From contig NZ_MKGR01000008.1 of assembly GCF_001908095.1 (NCBI RefSeq), forward strand, positions 1-64,000: a DNA stretch of 64,000 bases, read 5' to 3'. How positions within the stretch are numbered: position 1 is the first letter of the stretch; every line of letters starts with the position of its first letter. The position numbers and the translations under genes are program-made. This DNA comes from Xenorhabdus thuongxuanensis. GTDB lineage: Bacteria; Pseudomonadota; Gammaproteobacteria; Enterobacterales; Enterobacteriaceae. Shown here one piece after another: positions 24,267 through 32,676 of the stretch. The notes under the pieces were generated by a model. The model worked only from the letters and a program-made list of their open reading frames with translations, was not told where the DNA came from and made no database searches.

Positions 24267-26048
24267 TTATTTATACCATGTTTTATTTTTGATAAGTGCA
24301 TTCATCCAATGTGGTTGATCATTGATGCCGCTTATAAATCTTTTAAGAATTTTTGCTGCTTCGATATTATTATCTGCCACCAAAACCGCTCCAGCAAAAC
24401 CATCAGGTTGATTACTCCACTCAGTTATACTTCGAAGGTATTCGATTAATCCTTCCATAACAGGTATGAATTCATCCTTCGATATATCTTTTAGTGCCTT
24501 CATTGCTGCTTGAGAACTCTTTCTCTTTGTCGATATTAATACGCTCAATGCATCTCTTGCTTTTGGTGATAGACCGATAATATAATGTCCTGCTGGCATT
24601 GTTTCACGGGACAAATATACTGCAGCACGCAAATCTTTATCATTTAACTTTGGTTCGAGTTCTAACCACTTTAAAATAAAATCACTTGTAGTATCATCTT
24701 TTTTCCATGCAGCAGGAACTGTGTTAGGAAGCTCTTCTAAACTTTTACTTTCTAAATCACTAAATATTTTTTTAAAGTTTTTATTAGTGTCTATCATAGA
24801 ATACAGTGCATTGGCTGCTTCTTCACCTGCACATCTTTCGAATATCACCAATTTTGTAATAACGTTTTCATCCAAGGATATCTTTCTTCTCTTCGCTATA
24901 TTAGATCTCATTTTAACTATATTGAGTAGCCTTTTAACAATTCTAGGATTACCATGTATTATTGGTGATGTTGCAAATATAGGTGCAATTCTATCTACTT
25001 GATCATATACTCTGGCTAATTCTAGATTGCTCTCTCCTTTTAAAATTTTGAGTGCATCTTCCTTCTTCATTGGGTCCTCATGCCATGACTCTTGAAGTGA
25101 TTTTTCCAAAGCAATTCTAAGATCTTCAATTAAATTATCATCTATCCCAGCGTTAACAGCATGAAGCAAAAAGAGGTACGATCTTATTTCCAGAAGTCCG
25201 GTTCTAGGAACCCTAATAGGAACTTGTATTAATTTATCTAAGTAATCTATATGATGTCTTGCAGATGTTCCTTTAAAATATTCTGATACAGAAGTTCGTA
25301 TCATATCTTCATCAGCAGCTATGACGAAAGCTGTATTAGGTAGAAATAAAAATAGCCTGATAGCTTCCAGTGTTTGAATTGCATTATTGGGCAAGCAACG
25401 ATCAAGGTTATCAATAAAGACAATAAGATTTTTATTTAAATCATTCAATATGCCACTATATTCTTCTCTGAATAAATTTATCTGCTGTGGTGGTGTAGAT
25501 ACTTCCTTATCCTTAATCAATCCACTTTTTATAATTTCACTTCCCGCATCAACTGCATTTTTATAACTATCTTCGTTGACACCGTTGCTAAATATATTTT
25601 TGATTGCACCAAAACCCCGTGATACCATCCCACCAGTCGAAATACCATTGGCTAAAGCAATCCCCTCTATAGTCAAACCTAATGCTCTGACTCTATCTAC
25701 TCTATTAAATAAATTGAAAGTTCTTTCAACAATACTCTGATTCCCTTGAGCTGCTTCATTTAACTTTGTTGCAATCACTTCTAATAAAGCAGCTCTAGCA
25801 TCATCATATCCTTGATAAATCCAAGCATCAAAATTAACTACTAAAACATTCTTTCCACCTTCCTCATTAATCTGTTTTTCAATTATTTTCAGCAATGAGG
25901 ACTTCCCTGCCCCCCAGTTTCCAAAGATCCCAATAGATACTGGAAGCATATTTTTAGAATTTAATATATCTACTGCCAAACTTGAAACTTCACCAAAATT
26001 TAAATAATCAATACTCGATTCTACATCAGACCACATATTTTTCTCCAT
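24267..26048 (-). CDS. qatA: QatA, KAP-family P-loop NTPase
   Basis: The 593-residue protein has Walker A G-N-W-G-A-G-K-S at 43-50 and Walker B L-I-V-F-I-D-N-L-D-R near 205-215, with the long helical insert between them that defines KAP NTPases. Such proteins act as switch or sensor ATPases, often near the membrane. It is the first gene of the Qat operon; GGAG lies a few bases before the ATG, and the AT-rich 100 bp upstream probably holds the promoter. All four Qat genes look intact. Confidence 0.9.
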   Translation of the reverse strand: MEKNMWSDVESSIDYLNFGEVSSLAVDILNSKNMLPVSIGIFGNWGAGKSSLLKIIEKQINEEGGKNVLVVNFDAWIYQGYDDARAALLEVIATKLNEAAQGNQSIVERTFNLFNRVDRVRALGLTIEGIALANGISTGGMVSRGFGAIKNIFSNGVNEDSYKNAVDAGSEIIKSGLIKDKEVSTPPQQINLFREEYSGILNDLNKNLIVFIDNLDRCLPNNAIQTLEAIRLFLFLPNTAFVIAADEDMIRTSVSEYFKGTSARHHIDYLDKLIQVPIRVPRTGLLEIRSYLFLLHAVNAGIDDNLIEDLRIALEKSLQESWHEDPMKKEDALKILKGESNLELARVYDQVDRIAPIFATSPIIHGNPRIVKRLLNIVKMRSNIAKRRKISLDENVITKLVIFERCAGEEAANALYSMIDTNKNFKKIFSDLESKSLEELPNTVPAAWKKDDTTSDFILKWLELEPKLNDKDLRAAVYLSRETMPAGHYIIGLSPKARDALSVLISTKRKSSQAAMKALKDISKDEFIPVMEGLIEYLRSITEWSNQPDGFAGAVLVADNNIEAAKILKRFISGINDQPHWMNALIKNKTWYK

Positions 26049-26655
26049 TTAGTTATAATTTATATTGCGTACTATTTGTTATGTTATTATTATCACAATA
26101 ATTAATTAAAAAAATATAATCCCCATTTTAACTTTCACACATTAGTGATATCTTTCTTAATAAATCAGCACATTGTATAATTTGTGTGTATTAGTCGCAA
26201 TCTGCTCTGGCACTAAACATTGAAAGGTTAAGAATTATCGACTTTGCTTTTGCTATATGGACATAGAATCAATGAAATCACTCTCATAGTTAATACTAAA
26301 CAACTCCATTATCAAATAAAAATACGGTTTGCTAAATCAGGCTAAAGAATATTGGTAATGTCTTAAAAGACTGCCAAATTATGGGTGAGTCACGGAATAC
26401 CTTTTATAATTATCAGAAATTGTTCACAGAGTCGAACTGGATACCCTAATGAATCAAAACCATCGTGTTCCAACCTAAATTTAATCAGAAAAATCATGAC
26501 TCTTTATTTTTAGAAAAAACAACAAGTCAAACCATTAAATAAAATCAGTCAGATATGCGAATTCAGAAAGCAGAATTTTTTGGGGCATTAATAGGGGCAT
26601 AAAAACAATTCGTAAAAATAAATACAATAAAATTAATAAATTATAATTTATCACT
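26049..26655. other. AT-rich gap before the island's right boundary
   Basis: No gene is supported. The part next to qatA presumably contains its promoter. The last 75 bp hold the GGGGCA pair (26582-26587 and 26594-26599) that mirrors the pair at 4229-4246 beside the left att core, taken here as integrase arm sites. Confidence 0.45.
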
Positions 26656-26687
26656 AGTCCCGCCCTGGCACCAAATAAAAGCTTACT
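26656..26687 (+). repeat. right att copy of the island
   Basis: The T-arm/CCA end AGTCCCGCCCTGG-CACCA followed by AGCTTACT repeats 4095-4127 with one deleted base and three or so changes in the ATACATA/AATAAA linker. Only the last 17 or so tRNA bases are kept. It marks the right boundary of an element inserted at the tRNA-Leu site about 22.6 kb to the left. Confidence 0.7.
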
Positions 26688-26710
26688 GTAAAACAGTGAG
26701 TTAGGGTTAG

Positions 26711-26738
26711 AAAAGGCCACCTTTATGGTGGCTTTTTT
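26711..26738 (+). terminator. rho-independent terminator
   Basis: GCCACC-TTTAT-GGTGGC (26716-26732) is followed by TTTTTT. It lies just beyond the right att copy, the same arrangement as the terminator after the left copy. Confidence 0.75.
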
Positions 26739-26768
26739 GCTTTCTGAGATTGCATGAAAAATGCAAAG

Positions 26769-26799
26769 TGGCGACGGGATGGCGACACAAAATGGCGAC
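26769..26799. repeat. three TGGCGAC direct repeats
   Basis: TGGCGAC occurs at 26769-26775, 26780-26786 and 26793-26799. The same heptamer, as GTGGCGACGG, follows the P2-type integrase at 3959-3965. Clustered repeats next to an att core suggest arm-type sites of the P2-type integrase, so this side may be a junction of that phage. Confidence 0.5.
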
Positions 26800-26870
26800 A
26801 TTCTTCAGATACCTGCCAATTTGCCCATTTTGAAAAGTGATTCAAATCACGGATTAAAATTAAAAATTCC

Positions 26871-26918
26871 TTACATGTCATCAAATATCATAACAGCTTG
26901 TCGGGCTGTTAGTTTCAT
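26871..26918 (-). pseudogene. 5' remnant of a second P4-type integrase next to tRNA-Ser
   Basis: On the minus strand the ATG at 26918 begins M-K-L-T-A-R-Q and then departs into M-I-F-D-D-M-stop. The first seven residues match the start of P4-family integrases, including M-K-L-N-A-R-Q at 4279. The bases between it and tRNA-Ser also parallel those between the tRNA-Leu fragment and its integrase: a GTCTACT element, TCTATTGCAAT, then paired G-rich repeats (GGGGGTA here). I infer that an island once sat at serT and lost all but its att arm and integrase start. Confidence 0.6.
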
Positions 26919-27112
26919 ATTTCTAGCATCCTTGCCCCCTCACAGTAATGGGGGTATTTTTTTAGGGGGTACAGAAAGTTACCCCTATATATACCCCCTG
27001 ACTGGGGTACATTGCAATAGATGCCAGTAGACGTTGATAGAGTGTTATTTGGGGATTTTCGTTGATTTTATTGGGGAAAGTAGACTTTACGAGATGTTGC
27101 TAGAAGTGTATA

Positions 27113-27200
27113 TGGCGGAGGAGGAGAGATTCGAACTCTCGGATGGTTTCCCATCGGCGGTTTTCAAGACCGCTGCCTTCAGCCGCTCGGCCACCCCTCC
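27113..27200 (-). tRNA. serT: tRNA-Ser(UGA)
   Basis: The minus strand folds as an 88-nt class II tRNA: acceptor GGAGGGG/CTCCTCC, anticodon loop C-T-TGA-A-A, a long variable arm, T loop TTCGAAT and encoded CCA. Anticodon UGA reads UCA/UCG. It adjoins tusE as in other enterobacteria. An integrase remnant at its 3' side shows it has been used as an integration site. Confidence 0.95.
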
Positions 27201-27380
27201 GCGATGTCGAGCACTATAAACATCACGGTTCCCAATGTAAAGCATTTATCTGTCCAACTGCCGTTAATTTATTCATGATACTATCTATTGGTCTATTTAT
27301 TCGGCATCTTAGTGATCTTTCTTGGGGATAGTGGTGATTTTTGCTAAATTGCAACCATCGTTATTGGATGGTAAAAAGTT

Positions 27381-27710
27381 ATGTTGGTATTTGAAGGTCG
27401 TGAGATCGAAACTGATGCACAAGGTTATCTAAAAAACTACCGAGATTGGCAAGAAGCTATGGCTCCTATCATTGCCGAGCTGGAAGCAATCACTCTAACC
27501 GAGCAGCACTGGGAAGTTATCCGTTTTGTACGTGAATTTTATGAAGAATTTAATACTTCACCCGCTATTCGTATGTTAGTCAAAGCTATCTCCCAAAAAT
27601 ATGGTGAGGAGAAAGGGAATAGCCGTTACCTCTATCGCCTGTTTCCCAAAGGACCTGCAAAACAAGCAACAAAAATTGCAGGCCTTCCCAAGCCAGTCAA
27701 ATGTATTTGA
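27381..27710 (+). CDS. tusE: TusE, sulfur-relay protein
   Basis: The 109-residue protein is full length and colinear with TusE/Dsr[15 protein letters not shown] at the start, then [11 protein letters not shown], and the conserved penultimate region P-K-P-V-K-C-I, where the Cys accepts persulfide from TusBCD. It passes sulfur to MnmA for 2-thiouridine in tRNA. It forms the first core gene after serT, and converges with yccX. Confidence 0.95.
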   Translation: MLVFEGREIETDAQGYLKNYRDWQEAMAPIIAELEAITLTEQHWEVIRFVREFYEEFNTSPAIRMLVKAISQKYGEEKGNSRYLYRLFPKGPAKQATKIAGLPKPVKCI

Positions 27711-27725
27711 TTTATTCATCCGTCA

Positions 27726-28004
27726 CTAATGACGGATGCTAAAATCACTCATCTCTTCTGCTTCACAAAATTGAGATTGAAAATGTTTTATTTTGGCACC
27801 CGAAGGCCCACCTTGCTCTAGCCAATGTATTAACATTTTGATTTGTGCATCATTGCCACAAGCGACGATCTTCACACTCCCATCATTCATATTACGTACA
27901 TATCCCGCCAGCTTATTTTTCTTTGCCCAGCGGTAGGTGTGATAACGGAATCCAACTCCCTGTACCCTTCCGTAAACATAAATAGTCATGCTGCATTTAG
28001 TCAT
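27726..28004 (-). CDS. yccX: acylphosphatase
   Basis: This 92-residue protein has the acylphosphatase loop G-R-V-Q-G-V-G-F-R with the phosphate-binding Arg, and Y-V-R-N-M-N-D-G-S-V with the catalytic Asn. It hydrolyses acyl phosphates in the cytoplasm. Length and gene position next to tusE match the enterobacterial yccX locus. Confidence 0.93.
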   Translation of the reverse strand: MTKCSMTIYVYGRVQGVGFRYHTYRWAKKNKLAGYVRNMNDGSVKIVACGNDAQIKMLIHWLEQGGPSGAKIKHFQSQFCEAEEMSDFSIRH

Positions 28005-28173
28005 CGTTATATTCCTCCCAGATAAAATGGTAAGAACTTTAGAAACGTTAAACCCACTTTTGTTATTGTATTTTATATACGCAACAGCTAACCTGAAATT
28101 ATGAGATGGCGGTCACATGCCATCTTAGTTTTAAAAATTATGTAAAATTCCGGCTACCGTTACCGGGTGTGCG

Positions 28174-28201
28174 CTTGAAATTTACCTTACCGCCCTTATA
28201 T
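28174..28201 (+). promoter_or_regulatory. candidate sigma-32 promoter of hspQ
   Basis: CTTGAAA (28174-28180) is followed after 12 bp by CCCTTATAT (28193-28201), close to the heat-shock consensus CTTGAAA-N11-16-CCCCATNT. It lies about 37 bp ahead of the hspQ start. hspQ is heat-induced in Escherichia coli, so the site fits the gene. Confidence 0.7.
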
Positions 28202-28237
28202 AAAAGTCATTGCAAGGTTTCTTTGGAGGTGACTATG

Positions 28238-28555
28238 ATGATCGCCAGCAAATTCGGTATCGGCCAGCAAGTACGACATAGATTGCTGGGTTACTTGGGT
28301 GTTATTGTAGATATTGATGCTGAATATTCTTTAGAACAGCCGCAGGAAAATGATATCGCAACTAATGCTACCTTACGTTCAGCGCCGTGGTATCACGTTG
28401 TGATGGAAGATGACGATGGTCAACCTATCCATACTTATTTGGCAGAAGCCCAATTGACTTACGAAATATCAGATGAACATCCAGAGCAATCTTCTCTGGA
28501 TGAGTTAGCCGAATCTATCCGCAATCAATTACAAGCTCCACGATTACGAAATTAA
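28238..28555 (+). CDS. hspQ: HspQ, heat-shock protein / Lon specificity factor
   Basis: Starting at the second ATG of ATGATG, the product is 105 residues and closely colinear with Hsp[26 protein letters not shown] and the C-terminus Q-L-Q-A-P-R-L-R-N. HspQ binds hemimethylated oriC DNA and stimulates Lon on certain substrates. GGAGGT precedes it, and a sigma-32-like promoter lies upstream at 28174. The longer frame upstream of 28235 is not used by homologues. Confidence 0.93.
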   Translation: MIASKFGIGQQVRHRLLGYLGVIVDIDAEYSLEQPQENDIATNATLRSAPWYHVVMEDDDGQPIHTYLAEAQLTYEISDEHPEQSSLDELAESIRNQLQAPRLRN

Positions 28556-28623
28556 ATACTTTTGTTACCGTTATCCAAATCATAATAATAAGGTGGTGAA
28601 TAATGAACCAATTGCCACCTGCT

Positions 28624-29037
28624 TCACTTTTCCATCTCCAACCGCGGGATTTCAATTTTGGGGCAACGATCCATCACAACGTCTAACCCTTTATTTTCTG
28701 CTAATAATTTTGCTTCTTCATTGATAACGCCTTGTTGTAACCAAAGGACTTTAGCGCCAATGGCGATAGCTTCCCCCGCAATGCCATAAACAGCTTCTGC
28801 GTTGCGAAATACATCAACCATATCGACTGGTTGTTTAATATCAGATAATTGACTCACAACAGGCTGGTTCAATAAAGTCCGTCCCGCCAGTTTAGGGCTG
28901 ACAGGAATCACTTTGTATCCCTGATTCAGTAAATATTTCATAACTTTATAACTTGGACGATCTGTTTTCTCACTCGCTCCGACTAACGCTATGGTTTTTA
29001 CTTTTCCCAGAATCTCCGCTATATATTGATCACTCAT
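28624..29037 (-). CDS. yccU: CoA-binding Rossmann-fold protein YccU
   Basis: This 137-residue CoA-binding-domain protein has T-I-A-L-V-G-A-S, R-P-S-Y-K-V-M-K-Y, V-D-M-V-D-V-F-R-N and the C-terminal D-R-C-P-K-I-E. The ATG at 29037 is preceded by AGGTGG; the GTG nine bases earlier is not needed. The biochemical role is uncertain. It is divergent from mgsA, as in other enterobacteria. Confidence 0.9.
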   Translation of the reverse strand: MSDQYIAEILGKVKTIALVGASEKTDRPSYKVMKYLLNQGYKVIPVSPKLAGRTLLNQPVVSQLSDIKQPVDMVDVFRNAEAVYGIAGEAIAIGAKVLWLQQGVINEEAKLLAENKGLDVVMDRCPKIEIPRLEMEK

Positions 29038-29126
29038 TTTGTCCACCTATATCCCACAGCATTTTTCATTTGGTTTATCTGCTACAGTGTTTATGATAAA
29101 TAATTTATTCATATAAAGGTATCTCT

Positions 29127-29585
29127 ATGGAATCAACTGTTCGCACCTTACCTGAATCGAAAAAGATTGCTCTTGTCGCACACGATCATTGTAAAAATGC
29201 CCTGTTGGCCTGGGTTAATACCCATAATGCTTTGTTAGCAAAGCACACCTTATGTGCTACAGGAACAACGGGGCATTTAATTCAGCAAAAAACAGGATTG
29301 CCTGTGACGAGTATGTTAAGTGGACCAATGGGAGGTGACCAACAAATTGGTGCGCTGATTTCTGTAGGCAAAATCGATGTCTTAATCTTCTTTTGGGATC
29401 CCTTAAACGCGGTTCCCCACGATCCTGATGTTAAAGCTCTGCTACGTGTAGCAACGGTTTGGAATATTCCTGTTGCAACAAACTGTTCAACTGCCGATTT
29501 TCTTATCAACTCAGTACTTTTTTCTACAGAAGTTAATATTTGCGTGCCTGATTATCAGCACTATCTCAATGAGAGATTGAAATAA
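29127..29585 (+). CDS. mgsA: methylglyoxal synthase
   Basis: The 152-residue enzyme converts dihydroxyacetone phosphate to methylglyoxal and phosphate. L-V-A-H-D, C-A-T-G-T-T-G and S-G-P-M-G-G-D-Q-Q with the catalytic Asp are all present, as is [10 protein letters not shown]. It is full length and sits between yccU and helD in the conserved order. Confidence 0.95.
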   Translation: MESTVRTLPESKKIALVAHDHCKNALLAWVNTHNALLAKHTLCATGTTGHLIQQKTGLPVTSMLSGPMGGDQQIGALISVGKIDVLIFFWDPLNAVPHDPDVKALLRVATVWNIPVATNCSTADFLINSVLFSTEVNICVPDYQHYLNERLK

Positions 29586-29609
29586 CATCAACAGTCATCA
29601 GGGAAAAAT

Positions 29610-31664
29610 TTATGGCTTACGCTGAATCGGTACTCCCAATCGCGCCAGTTGCTGAATGAAAACAGATGGATTTTTCAGCTCCTGCATTAACCAAACCTGC
29701 TTTTTTGCTCGCGTCAATGCAACATATAAAAGACGACGCTCTTCCGCATCAGGGAAATTTTCAGGTTGTGGCAATAAAACTTGTTCCATCACAGATTCCC
29801 TCTCTGGTGCCGGAAAACCATCTTTACCCTGCTGTAACCCCAATATGATGACATAATCTGCTTGGTGTCCTTTAGCCGCATGAATTGTCATAAATTCAAT
29901 CTTCAAATTTGGCCAGCGAGTCGGCGCTTTTTTCAATAATTCTGGTTTGAGATAGTGATAGCGTGCCAATAATAAGATGGTTTCCTGCTTAGTAACATAA
30001 CCACTCATTTTATTAAGCAATGCCTCTAGTTGCTCTTCCGGTAAAATCACAACCGATTTTTTATTGCCTTTTGTCAGGCTAGTGAGAGGCTTCTTTAATT
30101 GATAAGGATTTTGTTGCACAAATTGATTGGCAATCTCCCCAATACGGCCATTAAAGCGATACGCCATATCCAATACACATTCAGCCCCTTTACCAAAATA
30201 AGTTGAAAATGCAGTCGTTAACGATAATTCAGCACCATTAAAGCGATAGATTGCCTGCCAATCATCTCCCACAGCAAATAGATGACTTTGTTTATTTTGT
30301 GCCTTCAATACCGTCAATAATTTGATCCCCAAAGGTGAAATATCTTGAAACTCGTCCACCAGAATATGTTTCCACGGGCTGATAAATCGACCTTTCTGTA
30401 AAATATTCACCGCCTGATGGATCAAACCAGAAAAGTCGACTGCCCCTTCAGATTTCAATGCCAATTTCCAGGCTTTCAGCAAAGGTGACATAAGCCGTAG
30501 ACGTTTCTGAAATACATCAATATAAGCAGCAGATGCCTGTTCAATCATCTCTTTTTGACTGCAATCATGCATACGCATTAATTCCAGCCAATGTTCTAAA
30601 CGAACCGATAAACGGGTCGTCAAGAACGTATCATGCCAATATTCACCTTCCGGCAATTGCCAATCCAATTCTGCATTCAACCATTCTCGCCAACCTTTAG
30701 CTTGTGCTTTTTTTTCTCCGCACTGTTTTTGCCATTCTTGGATAAGAAAATCACGGCGTTTTTGAGCATCAATTTCCAGCTCGCTAATTTTTGGTGACTT
30801 ATTGCTGCCTTGCTGAATAATATGCAATGCTAGGGTATGAAATGTTTTTGCTTTTATTTCCTGGGTTCCCAAACGAGCCTGAATACGTTCATTCATTTCA
30901 TCAGCAGCCTGGCAATTGAAAGCCAACAACAAAATTTGCTCAGGGAGTGCTTGTTGACGTAACAATAACCATCCTGCACGCGCAACTAAAACAGAGGTTT
31001 TTCCACTGCCCGCCCCCGCTAATACCAGAATATTTTGTTCACCATTAATCACTGCCTGACACTGAGAACGATCAAGTGGCGACGTTTCTTTTGTCTGGAA
31101 AAATTGTTCATATTGCACCAGCATGTGATCAACCCATTGTCGATTCAGCGTTTGGGTTATCTTTTCACCTTCCTCTAACCAATCCAGACAAATCTTATAA
31201 TTGTCGTGACAATTTTCAAATTGTACGACTCGTTGTAATGGCAAGGGTAAAGCCTGAAATGTTTCTTGGATTTGTTGCTGTACGGAAGCCAAATCAGCAG
31301 TTTTCAGCCAACGATTCTGTTGTTTGATTTTAATTATTTCATTTATTTGAGCTGCCAGAACATCAGCACTGACATCGCTCATGTCGACGCTCCATTTTTG
31401 CCATTCTTTTAATAGATAATGGTAAAAACGTTGTGTTTGCTGCCATTCAGTGCCATGCAGGCGAACCACTTTTCCATCTGGCAGTTCAAATTCCAGTTCC
31501 CCCCAAACAATCCCTCGCTTACACTGAATACCAATTAATTGATTAAATGGAATAAGGTATTGGTGCTTATCACCGCTAATTTCAATGCCAGCATTAAGTA
31601 GACGTACCCGATTATAAGGGTGCTGAGCAAGGTGTTGGCCGATTTGCGTTGATTTTAGTTCCAT
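29610..31664 (-). CDS. helD: DNA helicase IV
   Basis: This is a 684-residue SF1A (UvrD/Rep-like) 3'-5' helicase with an N-terminal HelD-specific region, Walker A L-A-G-A-G-S-G-K-T-S, Walker B I-L-V-D-E-F-Q-D-I-S, motif III V-G-D-D-W-Q-A-I-Y-R-F and motif VI V-A-L-T-R-A-K-K. It acts on DNA in recombination and repair. It is full length and converges with mgsA. Confidence 0.95.
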   Translation of the reverse strand: MELKSTQIGQHLAQHPYNRVRLLNAGIEISGDKHQYLIPFNQLIGIQCKRGIVWGELEFELPDGKVVRLHGTEWQQTQRFYHYLLKEWQKWSVDMSDVSADVLAAQINEIIKIKQQNRWLKTADLASVQQQIQETFQALPLPLQRVVQFENCHDNYKICLDWLEEGEKITQTLNRQWVDHMLVQYEQFFQTKETSPLDRSQCQAVINGEQNILVLAGAGSGKTSVLVARAGWLLLRQQALPEQILLLAFNCQAADEMNERIQARLGTQEIKAKTFHTLALHIIQQGSNKSPKISELEIDAQKRRDFLIQEWQKQCGEKKAQAKGWREWLNAELDWQLPEGEYWHDTFLTTRLSVRLEHWLELMRMHDCSQKEMIEQASAAYIDVFQKRLRLMSPLLKAWKLALKSEGAVDFSGLIHQAVNILQKGRFISPWKHILVDEFQDISPLGIKLLTVLKAQNKQSHLFAVGDDWQAIYRFNGAELSLTTAFSTYFGKGAECVLDMAYRFNGRIGEIANQFVQQNPYQLKKPLTSLTKGNKKSVVILPEEQLEALLNKMSGYVTKQETILLLARYHYLKPELLKKAPTRWPNLKIEFMTIHAAKGHQADYVIILGLQQGKDGFPAPERESVMEQVLLPQPENFPDAEERRLLYVALTRAKKQVWLMQELKNPSVFIQQLARLGVPIQRKP

Positions 31665-31943
31665 TGTTGTGGCACCGTACCTGAAAATTGTTGAACTACT
31701 TCATCATGTAAATGTTGTTAGGAGTATTTTGTGCTAATGGTTTTATCCAGCTCCCATCATTTTCTGTATAACAGTTACACCCTCTATTATATCCGTATAA
31801 TTTAACTTTTTATTTTTTAATTTATTTCAATTTGAGCCATCTGCAAATTGGTAAGTGAAAATCTGGTCAAACCAGATTTTGGGTCATGTATTCGAGGCGT
31901 TGTTATTAAGATATAATATTTCTTTTTTTATGAGAGAAATTAA

Positions 31944-32240
31944 ATGGCAGCGGTGGAAGTTCAGTGTCGCTTTTGTCATAAGACAAAAGAGGTAAAGAAG
32001 CAGGGTACGGGTAAAGGCGGTCATCAACGTTACCGTTGGTTATGGTATACATGGGAACCCCGCTTGAAACGTATCATCGCGCATACTTTCGGAAAATGAA
32101 GTAAGAAAACGCTCAAGAAGCTATTGAAAAAACTATCCTGATTCAACGTGGCTTTCTGGTGTACAGACAATTTCAAAGAATCCCCTGAAATACATGACAA
32201 AATTATCGGCACTTTCATTGAAAGAAAATATTATGTTTAA
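31944..32240 (+). pseudogene. IS1-family remnant
   Basis: The start reads as an InsA-like zinc-finger protein (CRFCHKTKEV, then G-T-G-K-G-G-H-Q-R-Y-R), then jumps to the InsB-like R-I-I-A-H-T-F-G. After stops and frame changes it gives K-T-L-K-K-L-L-K-K-L, F-W-C-T-D-N-F and I-I-G-T-F-I-E-R-K-Y-Y, the typical IS1 transposase end. Most of insB is deleted. It marks a past insertion in the accessory stretch right of helD. Confidence 0.75.
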
Positions 32241-32280
32241 GGCCAATCAATACCTTGAATACACTATCTGTTAATAACTC

Positions 32281-32477
32281 ATGTATCACACTGTTGAAAA
32301 AAGCCAGCTAATAAAATCAATATTAGAAAACCATATAATCAGCTTGATAAAAGCGGGAAATACAGTAATACTTGATTTTCCTGCTAATATACGCAGGCAA
32401 CGCGGGTGGTTAAATAGAGTGGTGGATTTAGTTATCCATCTGAAGATGAACAACTATCTATAAAGCACTACCCGTAA
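32281..32477 (+). pseudogene. fragment of an AAA/kinase-like ATPase with internal deletion
   Basis: The N-terminal piece I-L-E-N-H-I-I-S-L-I-K-A-G-N-T-V-I-L-D-F-P-A-N resembles small zeta-toxin-like or AAA family ATPases (D-F-P-A-N-T-x-x-Q-R). After W-L-N-R-V the frame shifts, and G-F-S-Y-P-S-E-D-E-Q-L-S-I-K-H-Y-P to the TAA at 32475 looks like the matching C-terminal end. The Walker A and central part are missing. Recognition is from memory of the motif. Confidence 0.5.
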
Positions 32478-32541
32478 TTTAAGACTCTTCGCATCTCAGT
32501 ATGAGATTCTTACGATACGAACTCACTACAGGATAACCCAT

Positions 32542-32676
32542 ATGAGTCCCCTTAATAAACACAAAACAGATAGATAAGCCGTAGCAACCACAGTTTTTTC
32601 GGTTGTTGCGGCGTTCTCAAGAAGCACTTAATTCTATGAGCACGCCGCCAAATCCTTAACTTTAGGAGATGGATTC
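32542..32676 (+). promoter_or_regulatory. leader peptide and attenuator of the cmlA-like gene
   Basis: A leader frame at 32542-32577 reads M-S-P-L-N-K-H-K-T-D-R-stop, preceded by AGGA. It is followed by two mutually exclusive hairpins: GCCGTAGCAACC with GGTTGTTGCGGC (12 bp, G-U allowed), and GCGGCGT with ACGCCGC closer to the gene. Chloramphenicol-inducible cmlA genes are known to use a short leader peptide on which a drug-stalled ribosome opens the downstream hairpin. The layout here matches. Confidence 0.65.

Noticed and set aside
26761..27030. 89-residue open frame between the right att copy and serT
   Set aside because: It runs through the TGGCGAC repeats and antisense to the integrase relic, and its translation has no protein-like pattern.
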